This document shows, in pieces, positions 4,882-5,564 of a stretch of DNA of 5,564 nucleotides. The stretch lies in assembly GCA_005779345.1 (NCBI GenBank), contig SXJQ01000043.1:1-5564 (forward strand), in the 5' to 3' direction. Below the pieces are notes generated by a model. That model ran no database searches. It saw nothing but the letters and a program-made list of their open reading frames with translations, and had not been told where the DNA came from. The DNA is from Actinomycetota bacterium (lineage in GTDB: Bacteria > Actinomycetota > Acidimicrobiia > IMCC26256 > PALSA-610). How positions within the stretch are numbered: position 1 is the first letter of the stretch; every line of letters starts with the position of its first letter. Position numbers and translations under genes: made by a program.

Positions 4882-5564
4882 GTGTCCGCCTCCCGATTCG
4901 CCCGCCGTCGCACCCGTCACGTTCAGGTCGGCGGAGTTGCGGTCGGGGCGGGGGCCCCGATCTCCATCCAGTCGATGACGACGACCAAGACCGCCGACGT
5001 CGACGCGACCTTGCAGCAGATCTACGCGCTCGCCGCCGCCGGGTGCGACATCGTGCGCTGCACCTGCAACGAACCCGAGGCTGCCGAAGGCCTCGCCCGC
5101 ATCGTGCCGCGGTCGCCGGTGCCGATCGTCGCCGACATCCACTTCCACTACAAGCTCGCGCTCGCGGCCCTCGAGGCCGGCGTGCACGCCCTCCGGCTGA
5201 ATCCGGGCAACATCCGCAAGCCGGAGCAGATCAAGGCGGTCGCCAGCGCCGCGAAAGACCGGGGGATCCCGATCCGCATCGGTGTCAACGGCGGCTCGCT
5301 CGACCCCGACATCGAACAGCGCTTCGGCGGCGCGACGGCCGAGGCGCTCGTCGCGTCAGCGGTGCGCGAGCTCGACTACTTCCGTGAGGTCGACTTCGAC
5401 GACGTCAAGATCTCGGTGAAGGCGAGCAGCGTCCCGGTGATGATCGACGCGTACCGACTGCTCGCCGATACCGTCGACCTTCCATTGCACCTCGGGGTCA
5501 CCGAGGCCGGCCCGCTCCCGGGCGGGCTCATCAAGTCGGTCGCGGGAATCGGGACGTTGCTCGC
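4882..5564 (+). CDS. ispG: 4-hydroxy-3-methylbut-2-enyl diphosphate synthase IspG/GcpE (3' end outside window)
   Basis: A frame beginning with GTG at 4882 stays open to the window end (227 complete codons). IspG converts 2-C-methyl-D-erythritol 2,4-cyclodiphosphate to HMBPP in the penultimate step of the MEP isoprenoid pathway, using a 4Fe-4S cluster. Visible family blocks are the N-terminal RRRTRHVQVGGVAVG region, QSMTTTKTADV at 30-40, VADIHFHYKLAL at 83-94, RLNPGNIR at 105-112, RIGVNGGSLDP at 132-142, DVKISVKAS at 174-182 and HLGVTEAGP at 203-211, all part of the TIM-barrel domain. The cluster-binding cysteines belong to the C-terminal domain and are not in view. GTG is chosen because the family's R-x-T-R-x-V-x-V-G start follows within ten residues; the first in-frame ATG (4975) would delete that block and part of QSMT. 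The gene is divergent from the epimerase across 36 bases and is a housekeeping neighbour, not part of the sugar pathway. Confidence 0.96.
   Translation, partial: MSASRFARRRTRHVQVGGVAVGAGAPISIQSMTTTKTADVDATLQQIYALAAAGCDIVRCTCNEPEAAEGLARIVPRSPVPIVADIHFHYKLALAALEAGVHALRLNPGNIRKPEQIKAVASAAKDRGIPIRIGVNGGSLDPDIEQRFGGATAEALVASAVRELDYFREVDFDDVKISVKASSVPVMIDAYRLLADTVDLPLHLGVTEAGPLPGGLIKSVAGIGTLL

Overview
The window is a very GC-rich stretch (roughly two thirds or more G+C, with G/C at almost every third codon position in the clear genes). The codon bias, TANNNT-like promoter elements placed for leaderless transcription, and the style of the IspG protein suggest a high-GC actinobacterium, possibly of the Acidimicrobiia. 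The lineage is inferred from general features and not from any search.

Layout: (1) 1-814, plus strand, is the 3' two thirds of a DegT/DnrJ/EryC1/StrS-type PLP sugar aminotransferase; its start lies before the window. (2) 815-1211 is a roughly 400-base gap with a 15-bp tandem repeat (1072-1131, with decayed copies from 1045). One open frame (814-1215) fills this gap exactly, touching the gene on each side through a TGATG and an ATGA overlap; it would encode a histidine-rich 133-residue protein but its coding status is doubtful. (3) 1212-3095, plus strand, is a complete membrane-anchored nucleotide-sugar 4,6-dehydratase of the CapD/FlaA1/WbpM/PglF type. (4) 3096-3156 is a convergent intergenic region with a 24-bp repeat that repeats the dehydratase stop codon in frame, plus a short inverted repeat. 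(5) 3157-3885 and 3907-4845, minus strand, form a two-gene unit: a class I SAM-dependent methyltransferase preceded by a GalE-type NAD-dependent nucleotide-sugar epimerase. (6) 4846-4881 is a 36-base divergent promoter region. (7) From 4882 to the window end, plus strand, is the first 227 codons of ispG (gcpE), a housekeeping isoprenoid gene that starts with GTG.

Together the first four proteins look like the edge of a surface-polysaccharide or glycoconjugate locus. The dehydratase would make a 4-keto-6-deoxy UDP-sugar, the aminotransferase could convert such a ketosugar to a 4-amino sugar, the epimerase would supply a C4-epimerised nucleotide sugar, and the methyltransferase could decorate a glycan or other small molecule. 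Substrates cannot be read from the sequence. The IspG gene marks the return to core metabolism.

I see no RNA gene, CRISPR array, insertion sequence or integrase. No strong evidence of a new biological system is present; the best candidates for a second look are the repeat-bearing histidine-rich frame, the 24-bp stop-codon repeat and the compact divergent leaderless promoter pair.
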